From NCBI GenBank assembly GCA_030372335.1, contig JAUDCW010000002.1: a DNA stretch of 64,000 nt; one strand, written 5' to 3'. Both the position numbers and the translations under genes were made by a program. Below, piece after piece: positions 25,769 to 34,040 of the stretch. This DNA comes from JALCOL01 sp022649665. GTDB taxonomy: Bacteria > Bacillota > Bacilli > Lactobacillales > Enterococcaceae. Positions within the stretch are counted from its first letter, which is position 1. Every line of letters starts with the position of its first letter. The notes under the pieces were generated by a model. The model made no database searches, was not told the DNA's origin, and saw only the letters and a program-made list of their open reading frames with translations.

Positions 25769-25777
25769 TGCTATGAT
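25769..25777 (+). promoter_or_regulatory. ecf operon promoter, extended -10
   Basis: TG-C-TATGAT forms an extended -10 element 30 bases before ecfA1, with no good -35 at standard spacing. A TTGACA at 25728-25733 is 38 bases upstream and too far away. Confidence 0.5.
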
Positions 25778-25806
25778 AGCTAGGAAATCTTGGTCGAGGT
25801 GAAAAA

Positions 25807-26643
25807 ATGGAACCGATAATCAAAGTAGAACATTTAAAATACCGCTACAATGAAGAAGATGACTGGGCACTGAAAGATATTTCGTTTTCAGTCGCACCGG
25901 GCGAGTGGGTCGCGATCATCGGGCATAACGGCAGCGGAAAGTCAACGATGGCTAAAGCGCTGAACGGCTTGATCACGCCGGCAGCCGGAACTGTCGAAGT
26001 GGCCGGCATGACGCTTTCCGAAGACAATGTCTGGGAGATCCGCAAAAATGTCGGCATGGTTTTTCAAAATCCTGACAATCAGTTCGTCGGGGCAACGGTC
26101 GAAGACGACGTGGCTTTCGGCCTGGAAAACCGCGGCGTCCCGCGTCCCGAAATGGTCAAACGCGTCACCGAGGCGCTCGTAAAAGTCCGGATGAGCGATT
26201 TTGCGACCCGCGAGCCGGCCAGCCTTTCCGGCGGTCAAAAGCAGCGAGTCGCGATCGCGGGGGTCGTTGCGGCCCGCCCCAAGATCATTATTTTGGATGA
26301 GGCAACGAGCATGCTCGATCCGGAAGGACGGATCGAAGTGATCCAAACGATTCGGGCGATCAAAAAAGAAGAAAAACTAACAGTGCTTTCGATCACACAC
26401 GATATCGATGAAGCAGCGCTCGCCAGCCGGATCTTGGTGGTCGAAGACGGCAAGATCTTGATGAGCGGCACCCCGGAAGAGATCTTTTCGTTCGGACCGC
26501 GTTTGATGGAGCTGGGGCTCGATCTGCCGTATCCGGAGAAACTCAAAGCGGCTTTGCGCAAGCGCGGGATCACGGTGCCGCAAGAATATATGACAGAAGA
26601 AAGGTTGGTTGATTGGTTGTGGACATCCGTTTCGAACATGTAG
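25807..26643 (+). CDS. ecfA1: Energy-coupling factor transporter ATPase EcfA1
   Basis: One of the two ATPases of the group II ECF vitamin-uptake module that serves several S components. 278 residues: Walker A GHNGSGKSTMAKAL, Q-loop FQNPDNQFVG, signature LSGGQKQRVAIAG, Walker B IIILDEATSMLDP, switch His in SITHDIDEA. GAGGTGAAAAA precedes the ATG. Its 3' end overlaps ecfA2 by about 25 bases. No S-component gene is nearby, as usual for this shared module. Confidence 0.96.
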   Translation: MEPIIKVEHLKYRYNEEDDWALKDISFSVAPGEWVAIIGHNGSGKSTMAKALNGLITPAAGTVEVAGMTLSEDNVWEIRKNVGMVFQNPDNQFVGATVEDDVAFGLENRGVPRPEMVKRVTEALVKVRMSDFATREPASLSGGQKQRVAIAGVVAARPKIIILDEATSMLDPEGRIEVIQTIRAIKKEEKLTVLSITHDIDEAALASRILVVEDGKILMSGTPEEIFSFGPRLMELGLDLPYPEKLKAALRKRGITVPQEYMTEERLVDWLWTSVSNM

Positions 26644-27494
26644 ATGCGATCTACCAGCCGGGGACGCCTTTTGAGCATCAGGCGCTTTTTGATATCAATG
26701 TAACGATCAAAGAAGGATCTTATACCGCGATCATCGGTCATACCGGCAGTGGAAAGTCGACCTTTCTGCAGCATCTTGATGCGCTTTTGAAGCCGACCCG
26801 CGGCAAAGTTTTTATCGGCGACCGCGAGATCACGCCGGAAACGAATAATAAAAACTTGAAACCGATCCGCAAAAAAGTCGGGATCGTCTTTCAATTTCCT
26901 GAAAGCCAGCTGTTCGAAGAGACTGTCGCAAAAGATATCGCTTTCGGACCGAAAAATTTCGGCGCCACGGAAAGCGAAGCGGAGGCGCTCGCTAAACGGA
27001 TGCTGAAGCTGGTCGGGATGGACGAATCATATTTGGAACGTTCGCCGTTTGATTTGTCAGGCGGTCAAATGCGGCGGGTCGCGATCGCTGGTGTTTTAGC
27101 GATGGAACCGGAAGTCTTAGTGCTCGATGAGCCGACTGCCGGATTGGATCCGCAAGGGCGCCGCGAAATGATGGAAATGTTTGCACGTTTGCATCGGGAT
27201 CAAAAGATCACGGTCGTCCTAGTCACGCACCAAATGGAAGACGTCGCAGACTTCGCTGATCGCGTGATCGTTTTGGAAGACGGCCGGCTCGTTAAAGAAG
27301 GCACCCCGCGGGAAATCTTCTCCGATGTATCCTGGCTGCGGAAAAAACAGCTGGGGATGCCGCAAACGCGCGCTTTCGCAGAAGAATTGATCCAAAAAGG
27401 ATTTACGTTTTCACCGCTGCCGCTGACTCCGGATGAGCTGGCTGATCAGCTGGCACATCGTTTAAAGAGAGGAGCGGATGCAGGTGAAAGATAA
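26619..27494 (+). CDS. ecfA2: Energy-coupling factor transporter ATPase EcfA2
   Basis: Partner ATPase of EcfA1. Walker A GHTGSGKSTFLQHL, FQFPESQLFEETVAKDIAFGP (the Gram-positive EcfA2 hallmark), signature LSGGQMRRVAIAG, Walker B VLVLDEPTAGLDP. The GTG at 26619 gives the family start MDIRF (about 291 residues); a TTG at 26613 is the alternative, and the ribosome binding site is weak for either, suggesting coupling to ecfA1. Overlaps ecfT by 17 bases. Confidence 0.95.
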   Translation: MDIRFEHVDAIYQPGTPFEHQALFDINVTIKEGSYTAIIGHTGSGKSTFLQHLDALLKPTRGKVFIGDREITPETNNKNLKPIRKKVGIVFQFPESQLFEETVAKDIAFGPKNFGATESEAEALAKRMLKLVGMDESYLERSPFDLSGGQMRRVAIAGVLAMEPEVLVLDEPTAGLDPQGRREMMEMFARLHRDQKITVVLVTHQMEDVADFADRVIVLEDGRLVKEGTPREIFSDVSWLRKKQLGMPQTRAFAEELIQKGFTFSPLPLTPDELADQLAHRLKRGADAGER

Positions 27495-28281
27495 ACTGCT
27501 TTTAGGCAGATATCTGCCGGGAAATTCTTTTCTGCACCGGTTGGATCCGCGTGCGAAGCTGGTTGGCGTCTTTTATTTCATCATTATTATCTTTTTAGCA
27601 AATAACTGGCCTTCTTACTTGATGCTGGGCGTTTTCGTTCTCAGTATGATCGCACTGTCGAAGATCAATTTGAAATTTTTCTTGAACGGTGTGAAGCCTT
27701 TGATTTGGCTGATCATCTTTACTGTTTTGCTGCAAATGTTTTTTACCAGCGGCGGAAAGGTGTATTTTCACTGGGGGATCTTTACGCTGTCGGAGTTCGG
27801 CGTGCGTAACGGGATCTTCATTTTCTTCCGCTTTGTTTTGATCATTTTTATCTCGACTTTGATGACGTTGACGACGCCGCCTTTGGAACTTTCTGACGCG
27901 CTGGAGTATTTGATCCGGCCGCTCAAAACGCTCCATGTCCCGGTCCATGAGATCTCACTGATTCTTTCGATCGCATTACGGTTCGTCCCGACACTGATGG
28001 ATGAGACAGAAAAGATCATGAATGCACAGCGGGCGCGCGGCGTGGATTTCAGCGACGGCAGTTTAGTCGACCGGATGAAGGCGATCGTCCCGCTCTTGAT
28101 CCCGCTTTTTGTTTCGGCTCTTCAACGCGCTGAGGATCTGGCGATCGCGATGGAGGCGCGCGGCTATCGCGGCGGCGAAGGCCGCACAAAATACCGCATT
28201 TTGAATTGGCATTTGCGCGACACCGCTTCGCTCGTTTCGCTGGTAGTCGTTACTGGACTGCTCCTGTATTTGCGCAAGTGA
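27478..28281 (+). CDS. ecfT: Energy-coupling factor transporter transmembrane protein EcfT
   Basis: Membrane scaffold coupling EcfA1A2 to substrate-binding S components. 267 residues with hydrophobic segments near residues 25-60, 70-90, 105-130 and at the C terminus, and the two Ala-Arg-Gly coupling helices QRARGVDF and AMEARGYRGGEGR. GAGAGGAGC before the ATG. Completes the ecfA1-A2-T operon. Confidence 0.96.
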   Translation: MQVKDKLLLGRYLPGNSFLHRLDPRAKLVGVFYFIIIIFLANNWPSYLMLGVFVLSMIALSKINLKFFLNGVKPLIWLIIFTVLLQMFFTSGGKVYFHWGIFTLSEFGVRNGIFIFFRFVLIIFISTLMTLTTPPLELSDALEYLIRPLKTLHVPVHEISLILSIALRFVPTLMDETEKIMNAQRARGVDFSDGSLVDRMKAIVPLLIPLFVSALQRAEDLAIAMEARGYRGGEGRTKYRILNWHLRDTASLVSLVVVTGLLLYLRK

Positions 28282-28299
28282 TTTGGAAAGGTGAACTGT

Positions 28300-29064
28300 A
28301 TGACAAGATACAAAGCGATCATCGCTTATGATGGGACATTGTTCAGCGGCTTTCAAAGCCAGCCGAACGCGCGGACCGTGCAGGCGGAGATCGAAAAAAC
28401 GCTGACCCGCATGAACAGCAATGTTCCGGTGAAAATCTACGGCTCCGGCCGGACGGATGCTGGTGTGCACGCGAAGGGACAAGTGATCCATTTTAATTTT
28501 CCGGCAGTCTCTTCGCTTGAAAAACTGCGCTACGGCCTCGATTCCCAGTCGCCGGAGGACATCAGCTGCCGCTCGGTCAAGGAAGTATCCGCGGACTTCA
28601 ATGCGCGCTACTGGGTCAAAAGCAAGACGTACGAGTTTCGCGTCGACATCGGCAAGCCGCGCAATTTATTTACGCGCCACTATGCTAGCTTTTATCCGTA
28701 TCCGCTTGATTTGGTGCGGATCGAAGAAGCACTGCCGTATTTTTTGGGAACGCATGACTTCAGCGGTTTCTGTGCGAGTCACAGCTCCGTCCGCTCCAAA
28801 GTCCGGACAGTCACGAAGGCGGAAATGGTCTTCGATGAACTGGAACACCAGTTGATTTTTACTTTTTCCGGCAACGGCTTTTTGTATAAAATGGTACGGA
28901 TCATGATCGGTACTCTGCTAAAGATCGGCAACGGCCGCATGGCACCGGAGAGGATCCTTGAGATCTTAGAGAAAAAGGATCGTAATCTTGCCGGTCCGAC
29001 CGCTTCGCCCGAAGGTTTGTATCTTTTGGAAGTCGAGTATGCGGACGGACCTGTCAAAAAATAA
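28300..29064 (+). CDS. truA: tRNA pseudouridine(38-40) synthase
   Basis: Modifies uridines 38-40 in the tRNA anticodon arm. 254 residues starting MTRYKAIIAYDGTLFSGFQSQP, catalytic Asp in GSGRTDAGVHAKGQ, and the C-terminal FLYKMVRIMIGTLL. A GTG at 28291 lies inside the ribosome binding site GGAAAGGTG, so ATG 28300 is used. Usually found directly after ecfT in Lactobacillales. Confidence 0.96.
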   Translation: MTRYKAIIAYDGTLFSGFQSQPNARTVQAEIEKTLTRMNSNVPVKIYGSGRTDAGVHAKGQVIHFNFPAVSSLEKLRYGLDSQSPEDISCRSVKEVSADFNARYWVKSKTYEFRVDIGKPRNLFTRHYASFYPYPLDLVRIEEALPYFLGTHDFSGFCASHSSVRSKVRTVTKAEMVFDELEHQLIFTFSGNGFLYKMVRIMIGTLLKIGNGRMAPERILEILEKKDRNLAGPTASPEGLYLLEVEYADGPVKK

Positions 29065-29077
29065 AAAGAGAGAAGTT

Positions 29078-29184
29078 GTGTCAAAAGCGCTGGGCTCCGA
29101 GAAATAAGAAGAAAAATCCAAAAAATTGCTTTTAGATTTTTGAGATTTTTGGGACTATTTTCGAAGAAATTGCTTTTGGGACAC
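29078..29184. repeat. Possible intergenic repeat element with inverted ends
   Basis: A 107-base stretch begins GTGTC-AAAAGC and ends GCTTTTGG-GACAC, imperfect inverted ends, with AATTGCTTTT repeated at about 29125 and 29168 and an AAAAATC/GATTTTT pairing inside. It is not coding on either strand. It may be a small non-coding repeat such as those scattered in Firmicute genomes. No second copy is seen here. Confidence 0.3.
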
Positions 29185-29202
29185 CGTATATTTGGATATC
29201 GG

Positions 29203-29238
29203 GAGCCGCGACAAGATTTTTGCCGCGGCTCTCTTTTT
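29203..29238 (+). terminator. Terminator between truA and mprF-like gene
   Basis: GAGCCGCG (29203-29210) pairs with CGCGGCTC (29224-29231), then TCTTTTTG. Ends the ecf-truA transcript. Confidence 0.85.
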
Positions 29239-29299
29239 GTGGAAATCTTTGGCGTAATCGTCTACCATAAAAGAAACAACGGAAAGGGGCGTTTGATTC

Positions 29300-31795
29300 A
29301 TGCGGAACGGAGGACAAAAAATCATTCACTGGATCAAAGCCCGGCAGATCTGGCTGAAGTTGATCTTTATGGCTTCGATCTTATTCTTTGTCGTTAATCA
29401 AGTGACGAGGATCTTGCACGGCATTTCATGGAAAGAGATCACGGCGGCGGCCAGCCGCCAAGGCGCACCGGCGATCGCGGCGATGATCGGGATCGGACTT
29501 TTGGCCGTTGGGCCGATGCTGCTGACTGATCACGGTGTGAACCGGATGCTGGACGAGGAGGGGCGTGCGCCGCTGCCGATGCGTCAGCGGCTTGTTGCAG
29601 CTTGGATCGTCAATACGATCAATAATCTGGCTGGCTTCGGCGGAGTCGTCGGAATCAGTTTGCGCGAGCATTTTTACCGCGGGACGCATGCAAAAGGCAA
29701 AACACTGGCACTTTTATCAAAAGTGGCGCTTTTCATGTTCAGCGGCTTATCGATTCTCGCATTTTTCGCGCTTCTGCTGAGCCTTTTTTCAAAGTACGGC
29801 CAAGTTGCTAAAGGCTATATTTTTTGGCTGCTTGTAGCGAGTGTTCTCGGACCAGTACTTTTGCTGTTCGTTTATTTGAAGCGCAAGACGCTTTTTCAAA
29901 ATTTTCTGCCGCGCAATATCTTTTATTTTTTGGGCGGATCTCTTGGCCAGTGGAGTGGTGCTGCTGCAGCTTTTTTGAGTATCGGCTATCTGATGGGCGA
30001 AGGCGGGAAGCTGTTGTATATTTTTCCGTTGTTCATCGCGGTCACGGTGCTCGGGATGCTTTCGATGGTCCCAGGCGGGATGGGGACTTTTGATGTTCTG
30101 ATGATCATGGGACTCAGCACGCTTTCGATCGGGCGGGAAGTCGCGGTCGTTTGGATTTTGTACTACCGGCTCTTTTATTATCTGCTGCCGTTTGCGAGCG
30201 GGATCATTTTGCTGTTTACCCAAACCGGCTATCGTGTCAATCGCCTGCTGGAAGGGCTGCCGAAAATCTATTTGCAAAAGGTCGCACACGGGATCCTGAC
30301 GGCGGCGCTTTATTTCGCCGGCCTGATGATGGTGCTGCTTTCGACCGTTACCAATCTCTCGGTCCTCAACCGCTTGTTTGAGTGGCTTTTGCCGTACTCT
30401 TTTCATTTTTTGGATCAAACACTTAATCTATTGTTCGGGCTCCTGCTTTTGGGACTGGCCCGCGGGATCTATGCAAAAGTCCGCCGCGCCTATTTGCCGA
30501 CGCTTGCTGTGCTGACTTTTTGCTTGGCGAATACGATCGTCCAAACAACGAATCGGCACTTGATCATCTACTTTTTGATCGTGATCGCGGCGGTTTACGG
30601 CAGCCGCAAAGAATTTTACCGGGAACGTCTTGTCTACTCGTGGGGCGGGATCGCTGCCGATGGGCTTTTGTTCGGATTTTTATTGGTTTTATATGCGGTC
30701 GCCGGCTTTTTTACAACAACGGACAGCTATAACGAATTTATCGTGCGGAACTTTATTTTGTTTCCATCGGATCAGCAGTGGTTCGCGGGTCTTCTAGGGA
30801 TCGCCGCGGCTGTCTTGATTTTGTTTTCGCTGTTTTATTATTTGTCAAAAGGCGGCGAAGAGATCGGACACAGCGTTCACGAATCGAAAATGAGGCAGGA
30901 GCTGGGGTCTTTTCTGCCGCAGACGGTGCTGGAGCAGCTGCCGAACACAACACGGGTCTTCCGATATGCGGAAGGGACTGCCAAAGTTTATCTGCTGTTC
31001 CGCCGCAAAACAGAAAAGCTGTTCCTCATCGGAGATCCGCTGGGCGAAGCGGATTTGTTTCAAAAAGCGATCTTCCAATTGATGAAGCTTGCCGATGATC
31101 AAAACTTGAATTTGGTGTTTACCAAAGTATCGCCGGCGGGGGCTTTGTTGCTGCATGATTTGGGCTTTCAAAATTTAAAGCTGGGGGAAGCCGCAGTGAT
31201 CTCGCAAAATAGCTTGATGAAAAAACAGCAGCTGCTGCTGGAGAAATTCACGGCAGAGGCGATGGTCTTGTTCTATTACCCGTATGCTGCAGATAATCAC
31301 CGGCTGATCAGCGAATTATCAGCGATTTCCAGCGACTTGACGTCGTTTGAAGACTCTTCTGCGTTATTAGTGCGAAAGCGCTCAGGCGAGCTTTCAGCTG
31401 CGACTATCTGGGGACGCGAACAATTTTCCCAAGACCGCTTTACTTGGGTCAGCGAAACAGCACCGGAACTGCCAAAAATGCAGCAGGAGCTGAAAGATTA
31501 TCAATTGATCCTTGAAGCGCAGCGGCAGAATGTCCGTTTTGGTTTTATACCGGGCAGCCGTGTCGGCGAAACACGTTTTTCTTTTTTTACCGAACGGTTG
31601 GTCAATGCGATCTACCGCTACAACGTCTTTCATCTCAATTTGAAAGAAGAAAAGCGATCGCTGAGTGATGTTGCTGAATCTTGGGAACCGGTCTACTTCG
31701 CCTACCGGAAAAATTGTAGTCTGCTGTTTGCGCTCTTGCAGCTGAAAAGCTTGTTCCGCCGCGAGAAGCGGGACAATTTCCGCTGGTACCGTTAG
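29300..31795 (+). CDS. mprF: MprF-family membrane protein with degenerate synthase domain
   Basis: An 831-residue protein with MprF architecture: about 14 hydrophobic segments over residues 15-530 (flippase/UPF0104 region with SMVPGGMGTFDVLMI) and a C-terminal DUF2156/aminoacyl-phosphatidylglycerol synthase-like domain (~545-831). The fold end is clear (VGETRFSFFTERLVNAIYRY, WEPVYFAYRKN), but motifs usual in active enzymes are missing: FSLxGKKxRxLR reads NSLMKKQQLLLEKF, the DLMR motif is absent, and FxLGMAPLSNVG reads RFGFIPGSRVG. It may keep lipid flipping or be a non-synthesising paralogue. Not in a clear operon; ruvAB follows with its own promoter. Confidence 0.85.
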   Translation: MRNGGQKIIHWIKARQIWLKLIFMASILFFVVNQVTRILHGISWKEITAAASRQGAPAIAAMIGIGLLAVGPMLLTDHGVNRMLDEEGRAPLPMRQRLVAAWIVNTINNLAGFGGVVGISLREHFYRGTHAKGKTLALLSKVALFMFSGLSILAFFALLLSLFSKYGQVAKGYIFWLLVASVLGPVLLLFVYLKRKTLFQNFLPRNIFYFLGGSLGQWSGAAAAFLSIGYLMGEGGKLLYIFPLFIAVTVLGMLSMVPGGMGTFDVLMIMGLSTLSIGREVAVVWILYYRLFYYLLPFASGIILLFTQTGYRVNRLLEGLPKIYLQKVAHGILTAALYFAGLMMVLLSTVTNLSVLNRLFEWLLPYSFHFLDQTLNLLFGLLLLGLARGIYAKVRRAYLPTLAVLTFCLANTIVQTTNRHLIIYFLIVIAAVYGSRKEFYRERLVYSWGGIAADGLLFGFLLVLYAVAGFFTTTDSYNEFIVRNFILFPSDQQWFAGLLGIAAAVLILFSLFYYLSKGGEEIGHSVHESKMRQELGSFLPQTVLEQLPNTTRVFRYAEGTAKVYLLFRRKTEKLFLIGDPLGEADLFQKAIFQLMKLADDQNLNLVFTKVSPAGALLLHDLGFQNLKLGEAAVISQNSLMKKQQLLLEKFTAEAMVLFYYPYAADNHRLISELSAISSDLTSFEDSSALLVRKRSGELSAATIWGREQFSQDRFTWVSETAPELPKMQQELKDYQLILEAQRQNVRFGFIPGSRVGETRFSFFTERLVNAIYRYNVFHLNLKEEKRSLSDVAESWEPVYFAYRKNCSLLFALLQLKSLFRREKRDNFRWYR

Positions 31796-31823
31796 TTGTA
31801 TTCAAGAAGAATCATGCTACAAT
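31796..31823 (+). promoter_or_regulatory. ruvAB promoter
   Basis: TTGTAT (31796-31801), a 16-base spacer and TG-C-TACAAT (extended -10, box 31818-31823). It begins immediately after the mprF-like stop codon. Confidence 0.7.
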
Positions 31824-31857
31824 AAAGGAGAACAAACGTGCGGATAGGAGAAGTGCT

Positions 31858-32448
31858 ATGTATGAATACATCCAGGGGGAAGTGACTTTTGTTTCTCCCA
31901 AATATATCGTTTTAGAAACAAACGGCATCGGCTATCAGATCCAAGTCGGCCAGCCCTTTCAATATCGCGAGGCGCAAACGGCGCTCGTCTATGTCTATTT
32001 AGTTGTCCGCGAAGATACACAAGTGCTTTACGGATTTCGCGATCTGGCGGAAAAACAGCTTTTTCTGCGATTGTTGAGCGTGACTGGGATCGGACCGAAA
32101 AGTGCGCTTGCGATCATCGCCGCGCAGGACCCGACTGGGCTCGTTCGAGCGATCGAACAAAACGATGTCAAATATTTGACGCGTTTCCCCGGCGTCGGCA
32201 AAAAAACGGCGCAGCAAATGATTTTAGACTTGCAAGGGAAACTGATCGCTGCGGCTGAAAAGTTTGATACTGCAGCGCCGGAAACGGCCGGTACGCAGCA
32301 AGCACTCGGCGAGGCGCTCGAAGCATTAAAAGCATTAGGATATTCAGCTAGAGAAGTCGAGCAAGTCGCGCGGCAGCTCGAAAAACACCCGGAACTGCAG
32401 ACTACTGATGAATTTTTGCGGGTCGGGCTGAAAGTTTTGCTGAAGTAA
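31858..32448 (+). CDS. ruvA: Holliday junction branch migration protein RuvA
   Basis: Tetrameric junction-binding subunit of RuvAB. 196 residues: OB-fold N terminus MYEYIQGEVTFVSPKYIVLE, two helix-hairpin-helix motifs LSVTGIGPKSALAI and LTRFPGVGKKTAQQMI, and a C-terminal domain that docks RuvB after a flexible linker. No LexA/DinR-type box was recognised. 10 bases from ruvB. Confidence 0.97.
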   Translation: MYEYIQGEVTFVSPKYIVLETNGIGYQIQVGQPFQYREAQTALVYVYLVVREDTQVLYGFRDLAEKQLFLRLLSVTGIGPKSALAIIAAQDPTGLVRAIEQNDVKYLTRFPGVGKKTAQQMILDLQGKLIAAAEKFDTAAPETAGTQQALGEALEALKALGYSAREVEQVARQLEKHPELQTTDEFLRVGLKVLLK

Positions 32449-32458
32449 GGAGGCATTT

Positions 32459-33469
32459 ATGACGACAGATCATCTTTTGAACGGACAGGCGGAAGAAGAA
32501 GAGGAAAATCTCGAAATGACACTGCGCCCGACGCGGCTGGAACAATATATCGGTCAGGACAAAGTCAAAGAAGAATTGAAGATCTATATCCAAGCAGCCC
32601 GCCAGCGGCAGGAAGCGCTCGATCATGTGCTTTTGTACGGACCGCCGGGGCTTGGAAAAACGACCCTCGCCATGATCATTGCCAATGAACTTGCCGTCCA
32701 AATACATACGACCAGCGGCCCGGCGATCGAAAAGCCGGGCGACTTGGTGATGCTTTTGAATGAGCTGGCCCCGGGAGATGTGCTTTTTATCGATGAGATC
32801 CACCGTCTGCCGCGAGTCGCTGAAGAACTGCTCTATTCAGCAATGGAAGATTTTTATATCGACATCATGGTCGGTTCCGGAGCAGAAGCGCATCCGGTCC
32901 ATTTTACTTTGCCGCCGTTCACGCTGATCGGGGCGACGACACGCGCCGGGATGCTTTCAGCGCCGATGCGCGATCGTTTTGGGATCATTGCACGGATGCA
33001 GTATTATGAAACCGCCGACTTGGAAAAGATCATCACGCGTTCAGCGGCGCTTTTCGACTGCCGGATCGCTTCAAGCGGCGCTGTCGAGATCGCCCGCCGT
33101 TCACGCGGAACGCCGCGGATCGCCAACCGTCTCTTGAAACGGGTCCGCGACTTTGCGGAAGTGATCGCAGACGGCGTGATCACGCTGCCGATCGCCTCAA
33201 AGGCGCTCGAGATCCTGCAAGTCGATCAAGCCGGTCTTGATATCACCGATCAAAAGCTGCTGCGGACTTTGATCGAATTGTATCACGGCGGCCCGGTCGG
33301 GTTGAATACGCTGGCGGCCAACATCGCTGAAGAGCGCGAGACTGTCGAAGACATGTATGAACCGTATCTTCTGCAGATCGGCTTCTTGAAAAGAACCCCG
33401 CGCGGCCGGATGGCAACTTCCAAAGCGTATACCCACTTCGGCTATCCTTTTTTGGAAACGGAGGAGTGA
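32459..33469 (+). CDS. ruvB: Holliday junction branch migration helicase RuvB
   Basis: AAA+ motor driving branch migration. 336 residues with LRPTRLEQYIGQ, Walker A GPPGLGKTTLA, Walker B FIDEIHRL, sensor 1 GATTRAGMLS, arginine finger in PMRDRFG, and a winged-helix C terminus RTPRGRMATSKAYTHF. TAAGGAGGC precedes the ATG. Its stop overlaps or abuts the TetR-type gene. Confidence 0.98.
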   Translation: MTTDHLLNGQAEEEEENLEMTLRPTRLEQYIGQDKVKEELKIYIQAARQRQEALDHVLLYGPPGLGKTTLAMIIANELAVQIHTTSGPAIEKPGDLVMLLNELAPGDVLFIDEIHRLPRVAEELLYSAMEDFYIDIMVGSGAEAHPVHFTLPPFTLIGATTRAGMLSAPMRDRFGIIARMQYYETADLEKIITRSAALFDCRIASSGAVEIARRSRGTPRIANRLLKRVRDFAEVIADGVITLPIASKALEILQVDQAGLDITDQKLLRTLIELYHGGPVGLNTLAANIAEERETVEDMYEPYLLQIGFLKRTPRGRMATSKAYTHFGYPFLETEE

Positions 33470-33471
33470 CA

Positions 33472-34026
33472 TTGGGAACATTCTCTTCGACCGATCAAGA
33501 GTTGGCGCAAGCATTGATCGATCTTTGCCAAACACATTCTTATCAAAAAATCAGCATTCAAGCGCTCACAAAAAAAGTCGGCTTGAACCGCCAGACCTTT
33601 TACTATCATTTTGATGATAAAGAAGAACTGCTGAAGTGGATCTATTTGCGGGATCTGGAGTATCTGGGGCCGGAAATGACGCTGGCTAATTGGGAGGAGC
33701 AAGTCCTTCTTCTTTTGAAAGCGATCCGCCAAAAAGGCGTCTTTTACCAAAAAACAACACTGGGTGCGGCGGATGTTTTTTCGCAGCTTTTCAGCAAACA
33801 GATCCAGCAGCGCTTTATCGATTTATTTGCTCATTTGGATGAAGAACGTCAATTGAGCGCGCAAGACAAAGATTTTTATTCGACTTTTTTTGCATTCGGC
33901 TGCGCTGGGGTATTGTTGAAGTGGATCCGCGGCGATTATCAAGAGATGCCGCTTGAGATCGCCGCTCAGCTTTTTCGCTTGGCAAAAGATGTTGAATGGT
34001 TCGGCTCACGCTTGTACGACGAATGA
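33472..34026 (+). CDS. TetR/AcrR-family transcriptional regulator
   Basis: N-terminal helix-turn-helix of TetR type, ISIQALTKKVGLNRQTFYYHFDDKEELLKWIY (residues ~25-55), then an all-helical ligand/dimer domain resembling the DhaS-like subgroup. About 184 residues. Start placed at TTG 33472, 7 bases after GGAGG; GTG 33466 overlaps the ruvB stop but is only 1-2 bases from the ribosome binding site. It is directly followed, 14 bases on, by the oleate-hydratase-like gene, its most likely target or partner. Ligand unknown. Confidence 0.88.
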   Translation: MGTFSSTDQELAQALIDLCQTHSYQKISIQALTKKVGLNRQTFYYHFDDKEELLKWIYLRDLEYLGPEMTLANWEEQVLLLLKAIRQKGVFYQKTTLGAADVFSQLFSKQIQQRFIDLFAHLDEERQLSAQDKDFYSTFFAFGCAGVLLKWIRGDYQEMPLEIAAQLFRLAKDVEWFGSRLYDE

Positions 34027-34040
34027 GGAAAGAGGGATGA

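Noticed and set aside
25584..25806. Possible T-box or vitamin riboswitch ahead of ecfA1
   Set aside because: No T-box antiterminator sequence or known vitamin-riboswitch core was found. The hairpins precede the ecf promoter and belong to the rplQ transcript end.
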